This document shows, piece after piece, positions 1-9,242 of a DNA stretch of 64,000 nt. This DNA comes from an uncultured Lachnospiraceae bacterium (GTDB lineage Bacteria > Bacillota > Clostridia > Lachnospirales > Lachnospiraceae). The notes under the pieces are model-generated. The model was given only the letters and a program-made list of their open reading frames with translations. It was not told where the DNA came from and ran no database searches. The number at the start of each line of letters is the position of its first letter. Position 1 is the first letter of the stretch. Location of the stretch: NCBI GenBank assembly GCA_947631625.1, contig CANRMA010000006.1, forward strand, positions 1 through 64,000. Direction: 5' to 3'. A program made the position numbers and the translations under genes.

Positions 1-50
1 AGGCGCGGGACGGATGCGGATATGCGGACTTAAGGCCCGGACATAAAAAA

Positions 51-76
51 TACAACATAATGCAAATAATGTTGTA
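51..76. repeat. Palindromic 26-bp site, copy 1
   Basis: The site has 8-base arms TACAACAT and ATGTTGTA around a 10-base centre. Its reverse complement recurs at 333-358 with one difference. Two inverted copies of a dyad upstream of a gene resemble paired operators, but could also be the ends of a small lost or non-autonomous element. Confidence 0.6.
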
Positions 77-332
77 TCAAAAATTAATCTATCACAAAAA
101 TAACCCGATTTCAATACTTTTGAGCTTATAATTTTTTCCAAATAAAATGCCGCAGATCTGAAATTTTTATACAGATTACATATTTGCGGTATTTCAGGGC
201 GCATTTTTTCCTAAAAATACCTCTTTATACATATCATACTCATTCATATGTAAAATTCTGACCGGGCCTTCCCGGATAACCGGTGTTTTCGCACGGTCTT
301 CTCAGCCCGGACCATTCTTTTTAACAGCCTTA
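77..332. other. AT-rich non-coding stretch between two palindromes
   Basis: No gene is recognised. The stretch contains a short hairpin (CCGGG-CCTT-CCCGG) near 261-275 and a loose inverted repeat CCGCA/TGCGG. The first 50 bases of the window also show nothing that can be assigned. Confidence 0.4.
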
Positions 333-358
333 TACAACATTATTTGCATTACGTTGTA
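333..358. repeat. Palindromic 26-bp site, copy 2 (inverted relative to copy 1)
   Basis: This is the same dyad as 51-76, read on the other strand, with one base changed in one arm (ACGTTGTA instead of ATGTTGTA). It ends 65 bases before the helicase start codon, where an operator or the promoter itself would be expected. Function is inferred only. Confidence 0.6.
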
Positions 359-423
359 TCAACAGGCATCTGCCGATATCCGTTTTGCGGATATGGTCGT
401 GTGCGGGTGCGGGAGGTGAGCGT

Positions 424-2613
424 ATGAAAGACCTTGTTTTGTATGAGCATAACAGGAAAGCATATGAAAAAGCCACTACACTTATGAACGAAACCGGCAG
501 GGCCGCAGTCATTCATCCGACGGGTACGGGCAAGTCTTTTATTGCCTTTAAACTGGCGCAGGAGCACCCGGACAGCAAGATATTGTGGCTTGCGCCGAAC
601 GGATATATTTTCCGCGCACAGGCGGAAAACTTGAGTAAAGTTCTTAAGAAGGACGCAGGAAAAGAGGCTGAAGACACCGCCCGGGAGATACTTAAAAACA
701 TAACATTCATGACCTACACCAAACTGATGATGAGCGGAGATGAGATTTCTGACATCAGGCCTGATTATATAGTGCTTGACGAGTTCCACAGGTGCGGGGC
801 GCCCGAATGGGGAAACAGCGTGGAGAAACTGCTTGGCTTTTATCCGGAGGCCAAACTTCTGGGACTGTCGGCCACGAACATAAGATACCTTGACAACCGA
901 AGGGATATGGCGGATGAGCTTTTTGACGGGAACGTGGCGTCAGAGATGACGCTTGGTGAGGCGATGGCAAAGAATATACTGCCCGCGCCCAAGTATGTCA
1001 TTTCGATATATTCGTATAAAGAGGAACTTAAACGATTAAGTAAAAAAGTGGAAAAAGAGCAGAAACCCGAACTTAGGAGGCAGAATGAGAAGCTGCTTGA
1101 ACGGCTCAGAAGGAGCCTTGAGAATGCGGAGGGACTGGATAAGGTATTCGCCAGACATATGGGAGGCAGAAGAGGGAAGTATCTGGTGTTCTGCGCGGGA
1201 AAAGAGCATATGGACGAGATGCTTGCGCAGAGCAGGGAGTGGTTCAGGCTGATAGACGAAGAACCGCGCATATATGCAGTGTATTATGACAATCCGGAAA
1301 CAGGCAGGGAATTTGCTGAGTTTAAAGCAGATGAGAGCGACCATTTAAGGCTGCTTTTCTGTATAGATATGTTGAATGAGGGCGTGCATGTGGATGATCT
1401 GGACGGGGTTATCCTGTTGAGACCCACGGTATCGCCAATACTGTACCTGCAGCAGATAGGGCGCGGACTGAGCGCGCAGCGGGCAAAAGATGAAAAGGAC
1501 GGCTCCGAAAGAGAAGAGAAAGACGGCTCATACAGGCAGCCGGTCATATTTGACATAGTCAATAACTTTGACAGCCTCTCCGCAGTGGATGCGCTTGCTA
1601 GTGAACTGGAAGAAGCGTTGGGGTTAATGCCTTGCGCGGAAGGGGAAAGGTCCTCATACAGCGGGAATTTCAGGATAGTAGATGAGCTCAGGGACTGTCG
1701 GAAGATATTTAAGAAACTTGCGGGAAACCTATCGGCTTCGTGGGAGATCTATTATGCGGCGGCCGAAGAGTATTACCGTAAAATCGGGAACCTCAGGGTA
1801 CCCAAAGCGTTTGTGACAGAGCAGGGCTTAAAGCTCGGATCATGGCTCGGAACGCAGAGGCGCGTATATTCGGGCAAAGTATACGGACATTTAGACGATG
1901 ATCAGATAAGACGTCTGGAAGCCATAGGTATGGTCTGGGATGATGCGTCTGAGCGGAATTTCAATCAGGGCTTGGAAGAACTGGAAAGATATGTAAAGAA
2001 GGCTGAAAATGCCAATGTTCCGGCCGGATATGTTACGGAAGGCGGTTTTTTGCTTGGTAAATGGGTTGGGAACATCAGGGCTTCATATAAAAAAAATAAA
2101 TTAAGTGATGTAAAGATCCATAAGCTGAACCGCCTGGGGATGATATGGGATGTCAGGGAATACCGTTGGAACTTAAATTATAATGCGGCAAAGGCATACT
2201 ATGACATGCATGGAGATCTCAAAATGCCGCATGACTATGTTACTGAAGACGGATTGTGTCTGGGTCGGTGGGTATCAGATCAGATAAGGACATATAACGG
2301 ACTAAAATCCGGAAGCACTCCGCTTACCGAAGAACAGATAAAAAGATTGGAGACTATAGGAATAGTCTGGAAGAACAAGTATGAAGAGGGTTGGGACAGA
2401 AAATATGAGTTGGCTAAGGCCTATTATGAAAAATACGGGAACCTGGATATCTCATCGACCTGTATCATAGACGGGATAGACATAGGAAAATGGGTAAATA
2501 CGATAAGACTGAAAATGTCGAATCCCACATCTTCCAATCTGACGCTTTCCAAGGAAAGGATAAATCGGATGAATGAGATAGGTATGGAATGGGATAAAAA
2601 AACAGCAAGATAA
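424..2613 (+). CDS. Superfamily 2 DEAD/DEAH-type helicase with four helicase-associated (HA) repeats
   Basis: A 729-residue cytoplasmic protein. Visible SF2 motifs are the P-loop HPTGTGKS at residues 31-38, the Walker B/motif II DEFH at 119-122, motif III SAT at 149-151 and motif VI around QQIGRG at about 343-348. From about residue 435 to the end there are four tandem repeats of about 65-75 residues (pattern W..YY..A..YY...GNL..P..YVTE.G..LG.W......L....I.RL..IGM.WD), the helicase-associated domain of the PF03457 type, thought to bind nucleic acid. The start at 424 is preceded by GGGAGGTGA and is preferred to an upstream in-frame ATG at 385. Nothing adjacent fixes its role; a nucleic-acid remodelling ATPase is the safe call. 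The N-terminal part resembles type III restriction/DEAD ATPases, but no methylase or nuclease neighbour is visible. Confidence 0.85.
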   Translation: MKDLVLYEHNRKAYEKATTLMNETGRAAVIHPTGTGKSFIAFKLAQEHPDSKILWLAPNGYIFRAQAENLSKVLKKDAGKEAEDTAREILKNITFMTYTKLMMSGDEISDIRPDYIVLDEFHRCGAPEWGNSVEKLLGFYPEAKLLGLSATNIRYLDNRRDMADELFDGNVASEMTLGEAMAKNILPAPKYVISIYSYKEELKRLSKKVEKEQKPELRRQNEKLLERLRRSLENAEGLDKVFARHMGGRRGKYLVFCAGKEHMDEMLAQSREWFRLIDEEPRIYAVYYDNPETGREFAEFKADESDHLRLLFCIDMLNEGVHVDDLDGVILLRPTVSPILYLQQIGRGLSAQRAKDEKDGSEREEKDGSYRQPVIFDIVNNFDSLSAVDALASELEEALGLMPCAEGERSSYSGNFRIVDELRDCRKIFKKLAGNLSASWEIYYAAAEEYYRKIGNLRVPKAFVTEQGLKLGSWLGTQRRVYSGKVYGHLDDDQIRRLEAIGMVWDDASERNFNQGLEELERYVKKAENANVPAGYVTEGGFLLGKWVGNIRASYKKNKLSDVKIHKLNRLGMIWDVREYRWNLNYNAAKAYYDMHGDLKMPHDYVTEDGLCLGRWVSDQIRTYNGLKSGSTPLTEEQIKRLETIGIVWKNKYEEGWDRKYELAKAYYEKYGNLDISSTCIIDGIDIGKWVNTIRLKMSNPTSSNLTLSKERINRMNEIGMEWDKKTAR

Positions 2614-2667
2614 GCAGTTAAAAGATCTTTACGGGGAAATGAATGGACTGAGCAAGGATGTGATCAT

Positions 2668-4089
2668 ATGGGAAATAAAAGGATTACCAACACTGCCAAA
2701 GCGATGATAAGTGTATGGAATATCGGGTTGTTCTGTACGGTGTGGTTTGTTTACTATAACAGGTTCACATTTGACAGACATAGGATGGCAGGTGGGATAC
2801 TTTCGGCTCTGATATATACGGTCATATATCTGTCGCTGTGCAGTTTATATAAGGCTTTCAGGATAGCCTCCACCTCGGTACAGGATACGCTGTTCGGGCA
2901 GGTGATATCGTTCGGCATGGCCGACATGATTCTGTATGTGGAAAGCTGCCTGATATATAACCGATATGTGGATATACTGCCGGGAGCGGGAACCGCATTC
3001 CTGCAGATACTGGGGACGGAAGTGATAATACTTAACGCGAAGCGGTATATGATGAAGCATTTCGTGCCGAAGAACACCCTGCTGCTGTATGGGAAAGGCG
3101 CAGATAAAAAAGAGGCGCAGCTGTTTGCAGAGAGACTGCTGTCCAAGTACAGACATCTGTTTTACATAAATGACATCGAATACGACAGGATATCGGAAGA
3201 GGAACTGTTGGAACTTTTTAAGCGGAACGAAGTTGTGATGCTGTATGAAGTGTCGGAAGAGAGGCGCGGGCACTTTATAAAGCTGTGTACGGAAAACCAT
3301 AAAAACCTGTACTTCACGCCGCGCATAGAAGATATACTGTGCCAGGGGGCGGCCGTAAAAAGCCTTCTGGACACACCGCTTATGAAATACGAGTACAGGT
3401 ATGACAGAATGGGCGGCTATATGGGAAAGAGACTTATGGACATCATTCTTTCTTTTGTGTTTGCGGTTATTGCTTCACCCATAATGCTTATCACAGCGCT
3501 TGCCATAAAGCTTGAAGACGGCGGACCGGTATTTTTTACACAGGAGAGATATACCAAGGACCAGAAAGTTTTTAATATAATCAAGTTCCGCAGCATGGTA
3601 GTAGATGCCGAAAAAGACGGAGTCACACCCTGTATGCAGGGAGATCCGCGCATTACGAAAGTCGGGAAAATAATAAGGGCGGCAAGAATAGATGAGCTGC
3701 CACAGTTATTTAATGTACTAAAAGGTGACATGAGCTTCGTAGGCCCCAGACCTGAGAGGGTAGAGCATGTCAGACAATATATGAAGGAAATGCCTGAGTT
3801 TGCATACCGGATGAGGGTCAAGGGAGGACTTACCGGATATGCGCAGATATATGGGAAATATAACACTACGGCATACGATAAGTTAAGACTGGATCTGATG
3901 TACATAGAAAACCAGTCGTTACTGCTTGATCTGAAGATTATGTTGCTTACGTTTAAGACTATCTTTCAGCCGGAGAGCACGGAAGGTTTCAGTGAGGATA
4001 AGAGTATGGAGATGAATATGCGGTCAGGTGCGAAAGTAGTACATATGGAGGAACCGTTGATGTTTGGCGGGGATAGGGTGGCGAAATGA
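2668..4089 (+). CDS. Polyprenyl-phosphate sugar-phosphate transferase (initiating enzyme of polysaccharide synthesis)
   Basis: A 473-residue membrane protein of the WcaJ/WbaP-like polyprenyl glycosylphosphotransferase family. It starts a repeat unit by moving a sugar-1-phosphate onto undecaprenyl phosphate at the inner face of the membrane. The N-terminal 120 residues hold several hydrophobic segments, then comes a central soluble region. The catalytic domain starts near residue 251 (KRLMDI, followed by a membrane segment), with the conserved FRSM at about 307, DPRITKVG, DELPQL and FVGPRPE at about 359. The gene overlaps the following GT4 gene by 4 bases (ATGA), so the two are translationally coupled. 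The sugar cannot be read from sequence. Confidence 0.9.
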   Translation: MGNKRITNTAKAMISVWNIGLFCTVWFVYYNRFTFDRHRMAGGILSALIYTVIYLSLCSLYKAFRIASTSVQDTLFGQVISFGMADMILYVESCLIYNRYVDILPGAGTAFLQILGTEVIILNAKRYMMKHFVPKNTLLLYGKGADKKEAQLFAERLLSKYRHLFYINDIEYDRISEEELLELFKRNEVVMLYEVSEERRGHFIKLCTENHKNLYFTPRIEDILCQGAAVKSLLDTPLMKYEYRYDRMGGYMGKRLMDIILSFVFAVIASPIMLITALAIKLEDGGPVFFTQERYTKDQKVFNIIKFRSMVVDAEKDGVTPCMQGDPRITKVGKIIRAARIDELPQLFNVLKGDMSFVGPRPERVEHVRQYMKEMPEFAYRMRVKGGLTGYAQIYGKYNTTAYDKLRLDLMYIENQSLLLDLKIMLLTFKTIFQPESTEGFSEDKSMEMNMRSGAKVVHMEEPLMFGGDRVAK

Positions 4090-5327
4090 GTAAAAGAATA
4101 GCAGTTATAGCTCCGGCCTATGCATGGCTGCCGGGAGAAGCGGGAACAAGCAGATTCAGTTATCTGGCTTCCTTCCTTTCAAAAAAAGGATATAAGGTAG
4201 ACCTGATTGGTTCTACTTTCGGACATTTTGATAAAGCCCTGAGAGATATCGACCGCCTGAGGGCTATGTCCCTTCCGTATAACCTGGTTTTTATCAGCGA
4301 ACCGGGATATAAGAAAAACGTAGACGTGAGAAGGATATACAGCAATTACTTCCTTGCCCGCAATACGCTCCGTTATTTAAAAAACAATATTAAAAAATAT
4401 GATCTGGTTTACTGCGTGATACCGCCTAATGTCTTATCCGCAAAGGTGAGCCGCTTCTGCCATGAAAACAACGTGCCCTGCATAATAGATGTTGAAGACC
4501 TGTGGCCCGAAGCAATGAAAATGGTATTTAAGCTGCCAATCATAAGCAATATATTATTTTATCCGTACCGGAAAGACGCCCGTACCACATACCGGTATGC
4601 CAAAGGCGTAGTCGGCACTTCTGACGAGTATACTATGCGCGCTTTTAAGGAAAGAAATCAAGACATACCTATGGCGACGGTATACGTAGGCTGTGAACTG
4701 GAAAATTATGACACAGGTGTCACAAAATATGCGGACAATATAGAAAAACCGAAAGACGAGTTCTGGGTGACATATGCAGGATCGATAGGCGCAAGCTATG
4801 ATATAAAAACCTTGATAGATGCGGCTGGGATCATATTAAGGCAGGGCAGGGATAATATAAAATTTTATATACTTGGCACAGGCTCCCTCAAAGAAGAAAT
4901 GGAAACCTACGCCAAAGAGAAAGGCTGCAGCAGCGTAACATTTGAAGGCTATGTTGAATATCAGAAAATGGCAGCATTTTTGTCAAAATCGGATATACTT
5001 ATCAATTCTTATATAAAAAACGCGCCGCAGAGCATCGTGACCAAAGTCGGGGATTATTTATCGTCTGGCAGGCCGATGATAAATACGCTTGGAAGCGAAG
5101 AATTTTGCAGACTGGTAAAAGAGGAAGGCTTCGGACTGAATGTGGAAGCCGAGAACCCGCAGGAACTTGCAGACGCGATAGACAAGCTGTATGGCGACGA
5201 TGCGCTCAGGGAAGAGATGGGCAGGAATGCCAGAAGTCTGGCTGAACGGAAGTTTGACAGGAAAGAGGCGTATATGGAGGTGGTTAGGATGATTGAGGGG
5301 CTGACCGGTGGTGAGGATAATGCCTGA
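4086..5327 (+). CDS. Glycosyltransferase family 4 (GT-B fold, WbuB-like)
   Basis: A 413-residue retaining-type glycosyltransferase. The N-terminal half carries the usual acceptor-side Rossmann fold (APAYAWLPGEAGTSRF loop, then VEDLWPE). The C-terminal half has the nucleotide-sugar domain (WVTYAGSIGASYDI, FYILGTGSL, FEGYVEYQ, VGDYLSSGRP). It overlaps the initiating transferase by 4 bases and the next gene by 8, which places it early in repeat-unit assembly on the cytoplasmic face. GC content is still that of the surrounding chromosome. Donor and acceptor are unknown. Confidence 0.88.
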   Translation: MSKRIAVIAPAYAWLPGEAGTSRFSYLASFLSKKGYKVDLIGSTFGHFDKALRDIDRLRAMSLPYNLVFISEPGYKKNVDVRRIYSNYFLARNTLRYLKNNIKKYDLVYCVIPPNVLSAKVSRFCHENNVPCIIDVEDLWPEAMKMVFKLPIISNILFYPYRKDARTTYRYAKGVVGTSDEYTMRAFKERNQDIPMATVYVGCELENYDTGVTKYADNIEKPKDEFWVTYAGSIGASYDIKTLIDAAGIILRQGRDNIKFYILGTGSLKEEMETYAKEKGCSSVTFEGYVEYQKMAAFLSKSDILINSYIKNAPQSIVTKVGDYLSSGRPMINTLGSEEFCRLVKEEGFGLNVEAENPQELADAIDKLYGDDALREEMGRNARSLAERKFDRKEAYMEVVRMIEGLTGGEDNA

Positions 5328-6312
5328 AATCAGCATCATTGTGCCTGTTTATAAAGTAGAAGCTTATCTGGACAGATGCGTAAATTCTATTTTGAATCAG
5401 ACATTTAAAGACTTTGAACTTATTTTGGTAGATGACGGTTCGCCGGACAGATGCCCGCAGATGTGTGATGAGTGGGCTGAGAAAGATGACAGGATCAAGG
5501 TTATACATAAGGAGAATGGAGGATTATCTTCTGCACGAAATGTTGGTTTAAAAATAGCGTCAGGCAATTATATTGGCTTCGTTGATAGTGATGATTGGAT
5601 TGTGTTAGATATGTATGAAATATTATACAGCCTTATAATTAAATATGATGCTGATATATCATGTGGACAATTGAAAATTGTTAATGATTTTATACCATAT
5701 ATAAAAGAAAAGAACATTATTAAAGTCAATAGTCAGAATGAATATGCTGAGAAATATTTTAAAATTAAATCAAATGATACAGTGCATTATGTGGTCAATA
5801 AACTTTATAAAAGTTATGTTGCAAAATCTATGATTTTTCCAGAAGGTCTAATAAATGAAGATGTGGAAGGCTTTTTTAGGGCTCTGATAGCAGCAAAGAA
5901 AGTTGTTTCAACATCAAAAGTAGTTTATTTCTATTATAAAAACACTGATAGTATATCTTTTAAATGGTTTAGCCATAAGCAAATGGACCTATTGACTGTA
6001 TGGAAACATGTTTGTGAGTTGTGCGAAACAGAAAAAAAAGAATGGTTAAATGATGCTAAAATTAATTATTACCGGGCTCATTTTGGGCTTTTGTTGAGAT
6101 TAGCATTAAATGATGAAAAAGAAGATGATGTTTATATTGAAGAAAGAAAATACCTTATTAAAAAGTTACTGAATTATAGAAGAGTACTTATAGAATCATA
6201 TTTGCCTCTTAATCGTAAAATTATTTTGCTTTGTATGTGCATTAATTATGATTTAACAAAAAAACTAATAAGATTCTTTTACAGAAAAATAAATAAAGAA
6301 GTATATAATTAG
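5320..6312 (+). CDS. Glycosyltransferase family 2
   Basis: A 330-residue GT-A-fold glycosyltransferase. It has SIIVPVYKVE at the N-terminus, VDDGSPD, the GGLSSARNVG loop, and the metal-binding DSDD at residues 89-92. The ATG at 5320 lies just behind GGTGGTGAGG; a GTG at 5308 is possible but lacks spacing to a ribosome site. The first roughly 230 bases share the codon usage of the upstream genes, and the rest is much more AT-rich, so the foreign part of the polysaccharide locus appears to begin inside this gene. It probably extends the lipid-linked repeat unit. Confidence 0.88.
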   Translation: MPEISIIVPVYKVEAYLDRCVNSILNQTFKDFELILVDDGSPDRCPQMCDEWAEKDDRIKVIHKENGGLSSARNVGLKIASGNYIGFVDSDDWIVLDMYEILYSLIIKYDADISCGQLKIVNDFIPYIKEKNIIKVNSQNEYAEKYFKIKSNDTVHYVVNKLYKSYVAKSMIFPEGLINEDVEGFFRALIAAKKVVSTSKVVYFYYKNTDSISFKWFSHKQMDLLTVWKHVCELCETEKKEWLNDAKINYYRAHFGLLLRLALNDEKEDDVYIEERKYLIKKLLNYRRVLIESYLPLNRKIILLCMCINYDLTKKLIRFFYRKINKEVYN

Positions 6313-6319
6313 GTGATTT

Positions 6320-7060
6320 ATGATAAATAAAACAATATATTATTGTTGGTTTGGGAAAAAAGATTTACCTAAATCAGTGAAATTTTGTATTAAAAGTTGG
6401 AAAGAAAAATGTCCAGATTTTAAGATTATTCAAATAAATGAAAATAATTTTAAAATTAGCGAAAAGTGTAAATTTGTTCAGGAAGCGTATATGAAGGAGA
6501 AATGGGCATTTGTCAGTGATTATGCACGAGTAGAAACAATATTTTTATATGGTGGAATATATTTGGATACGGATGTTGAACTAATATGTTCTTTGGATAA
6601 ATTGATTCGTGATTGTAGAGGATATTTTGGTTTTGAAAAAAAAGATATTATAAATTCAGGATTGGGATTTGCCTGTGAAAAAGGGGAACCAATATTAAAA
6701 GAAATAATGATGTATTATGAAAAGTTAAAATACGATGAAAGTAATTTGACCAATAATGCATCACCTGCAATAATTACTAAAATATTGGCAGAAAATGGTA
6801 TAAGGTTGGATAACTCATATCAAATTATTAACGGTATAAAGATTCTTCCTATGGATTATTTATGTCCTGAAAATATGTATACTGGTAAAAAAAAATATAC
6901 TCAAAATACAGTTTCAGTTCACCATTATTCAGCAAGTTGGATGTCAAATAAAGATCGCAAAAAAATGAAAATTATTATTATGATAAAAAAAATTTTACCA
7001 TCTGAATTTATAAACTTTTTAAGGAAAGTAATTGGAAGATTAGAAAATATGAATAATTAA
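6320..7060 (+). CDS. Glycosyltransferase with DXD motif (GT32-like, capsular polysaccharide type)
   Basis: A 246-residue protein with the signature of the DXD-containing sugar-transfer family (Gly_transf_sug / GT32): N-terminal IYYCWFG, then SDYARVETIFLYGGIYLDTDVEL, with the DTD at residues 83-85 binding the metal and nucleotide sugar, and a C-terminal HHYSASW typical of this family. An AGGTGA ribosome site precedes the ATG. It sits 7 bases after the upstream GT2 and is strongly AT-rich. It probably adds one sugar of the repeat unit; the donor is unknown. Confidence 0.85.
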   Translation: MINKTIYYCWFGKKDLPKSVKFCIKSWKEKCPDFKIIQINENNFKISEKCKFVQEAYMKEKWAFVSDYARVETIFLYGGIYLDTDVELICSLDKLIRDCRGYFGFEKKDIINSGLGFACEKGEPILKEIMMYYEKLKYDESNLTNNASPAIITKILAENGIRLDNSYQIINGIKILPMDYLCPENMYTGKKKYTQNTVSVHHYSASWMSNKDRKKMKIIIMIKKILPSEFINFLRKVIGRLENMNN

Positions 7061-7113
7061 ATTTTTATATATTTGATCTTAAATTTTGCCTTGATCTAGA
7101 GAAAGGATTTTGT

Positions 7114-8256
7114 ATGAAAATAGAAATATATAAAAATAATATCATCATTATGATTGTCTTGATATTAGATTTTCTTACTTATATAAATGCCAATATTTAT
7201 TTGATATTCAATAAAACAGTTTTACCGTATGTGAATTTAGTTTTTTCAGTATATTGTTTAATAAGTGTCGTAAAAAGACATATGCCTAAAAAATCTATAA
7301 GTTATCTTTTTATAGCGACTGTTTATATTGCAGTAAATTCTATTTTCAATAATAATAGTTTAGGCGCTATTAGTGCATTTCTTGCAATTTATTGTTATAT
7401 CTACTATTTTAGACATTGTAGATTGAGCGAAATAACATATAAAATAATTCTATTTGTTGGATATATATATATATTATACTTTACATTAAACGCAAATAAA
7501 ATAATTAATACTTTTAATTCAGGTCAAACTATATTAAATCCTAATGTTATTTCTATGGTAATATTATTTTGTTTAGTTTTTATAACTTCGTTTTATAATA
7601 AAATATTTCAAAGAAAAATTGGAAAGGTTATTATTTGGCTTTTGTCATTATTAACAGTATATAAATTAAAATGTAGAACAGAACTTATTGTTATAATAAT
7701 TTATGGAATACTGCATATGTGGATTTCCAAAAAAATTTGGAAACAAAAAAAATTTGTGCTGACTATTGTATTATCTATTATATTAGGAGGTATTGTTTTC
7801 CCATATATATATGTACAAATCTCAAAAAACACTGAATTATCTGTGTTAGCTTATAGATTAACAGGGAAATATATGTTTACCGGACGTGAGTTAATTTGGG
7901 CGAGACTAATAGATACTTTCTCGGGAAATATAAATAAGATAATGTTTGGAATAGGATCTGAATATGCATATATAATTGGGCAAGGACGATCAATGCATAA
8001 TAGTTATTGGCAAATTATATTAAATTTTGGTTTATGTGGGCTTTTTATATTTATAGTATTCATTATTTCACAGGTTAAAAATATTGTTACGGAGAATATA
8101 AAGGATGCCCAAATTGAGTTATTGATGGGATATGTTTGTGTACTTTTGGTAAGTTATACAGAAGTAATTCTGCAAACACCAAATACAGTAACAATTTGTG
8201 CAATGATAATTGGATTAGCATGTAACAATAGTTTAGAAAAAAATGGAGAAATGTAG
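7114..8256 (+). CDS. Polytopic membrane protein, candidate O-antigen/capsule polymerase (Wzy-like)
   Basis: A 380-residue protein made almost entirely of hydrophobic segments (about 10) with a long loop near residues 240-290 containing TGRELIWARL and a histidine in GRSMHNSYWQ. This layout and the HNSYW-type motif near the last periplasmic loop are typical of Wzy polymerases and O-antigen ligase family members. It is the only such protein in a locus that also has a flippase, so polymerisation of flipped repeat units at the outer face is the likely job. Wzy sequences are poorly conserved, so this rests on topology and context. Confidence 0.7.
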   Translation: MKIEIYKNNIIIMIVLILDFLTYINANIYLIFNKTVLPYVNLVFSVYCLISVVKRHMPKKSISYLFIATVYIAVNSIFNNNSLGAISAFLAIYCYIYYFRHCRLSEITYKIILFVGYIYILYFTLNANKIINTFNSGQTILNPNVISMVILFCLVFITSFYNKIFQRKIGKVIIWLLSLLTVYKLKCRTELIVIIIYGILHMWISKKIWKQKKFVLTIVLSIILGGIVFPYIYVQISKNTELSVLAYRLTGKYMFTGRELIWARLIDTFSGNINKIMFGIGSEYAYIIGQGRSMHNSYWQIILNFGLCGLFIFIVFIISQVKNIVTENIKDAQIELLMGYVCVLLVSYTEVILQTPNTVTICAMIIGLACNNSLEKNGEM

Positions 8257-8258
8257 AA

Positions 8259-9227
8259 TTGAATGATGATATTCTAAAATTTTTGGAAGTAGATATATCA
8301 AAAAGAGTACGGGGAATAGCTGCAGTTTTAGTTGTTTTGGGGCATTCTGTACCATATGTTATCAATATATTTATACCAGGAGCCTTTTTTGTAGGATTAT
8401 TCTTTTTTTATTCTGGTTATGGTGTTATGAAAAAATATTATGGGAGAGTTTTAAATGGATTTATTGAGAAAAGGTTTATAAAGCTATGGATACCATACAT
8501 ATTTGCACAGTTAATTTTTTTAGTGCTTGTGAATGGATTATTTATGCAACAAAATTTGAAATTTAAAGATATTCTCTTGTGCTTGTTTGGATTTAAATTA
8601 GCAAATACATCGTTATGGTATATTTTTGAAATAATGCTGTTTTATATAATTTTTTATATAAAATATCACCTTATCCCTAATGTAAATGACTATTTGTTTT
8701 GGGGAACTAGCTATGTTGCATTTATTATATTTGTACAAGTATTTAATATGGGTTTATATAGTTGGCAAGCAACTCATTGTTTATATTTGGGACTCTTTGT
8801 TGCAAAAATGGAAAATACAAATACATATAAAAGAATTTCTTCAAAAGCAATATTATATGGCTCCTGCCTATTTTATGTGGCATATTTATTTTTTGTTTTT
8901 ATTTCTTTTCGAATTTATTTTTGTCAGAAGATTAATAAAAGTGTAGGTATTTTACCATATATTAAGACTTTTGTGACGATGTTAACATGTATTCTTTTTA
9001 TATTTTGGGTGGCGCATATAATTGAAAAAAGGCATGGTTTAATAAAGGGAAAGATAGTTGGGTTTTTATCTGAAATTTCCTTGGAAGTATATTTATATCA
9101 TTTTATATTTGTGAGAATTTTAGAACCAGATGAACCTAATATTATATGTGCAGGATTGATTGTTGTACTGACTATAATTACGGCAGAAGTAATGCATAAT
9201 ATACATAGAAAAGTATTAAAATGTTGA
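8259..9227 (+). CDS. Acyltransferase family 3 membrane protein (sugar O-acetyltransferase)
   Basis: A 322-residue protein with about 10 membrane segments. The N-terminus (RVRGIAAVLVVLGHS) has the conserved Arg and His of the acyltransferase-3 (OafA/NodX-like) family, followed by FFFYSGYGVM and a SLWYIFEIMLFY segment. It probably O-acylates the glycan. Translation appears to start at TTG 8259, because GGAGAA lies 8 bases upstream, the nearby ATG at 8263 is out of frame, and the next in-frame ATG is far inside the conserved region. It lies 2 bases after the polymerase candidate. Confidence 0.83.
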   Translation: MNDDILKFLEVDISKRVRGIAAVLVVLGHSVPYVINIFIPGAFFVGLFFFYSGYGVMKKYYGRVLNGFIEKRFIKLWIPYIFAQLIFLVLVNGLFMQQNLKFKDILLCLFGFKLANTSLWYIFEIMLFYIIFYIKYHLIPNVNDYLFWGTSYVAFIIFVQVFNMGLYSWQATHCLYLGLFVAKMENTNTYKRISSKAILYGSCLFYVAYLFFVFISFRIYFCQKINKSVGILPYIKTFVTMLTCILFIFWVAHIIEKRHGLIKGKIVGFLSEISLEVYLYHFIFVRILEPDEPNIICAGLIVVLTIITAEVMHNIHRKVLKC

Positions 9228-9242
9228 AGGAATTAGGATGAA

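Noticed and set aside
349..789. 146-residue minus-strand open frame at the helicase start
   Set aside because: It overlaps the helicase P-loop region and the palindrome, with no start signal or domain.
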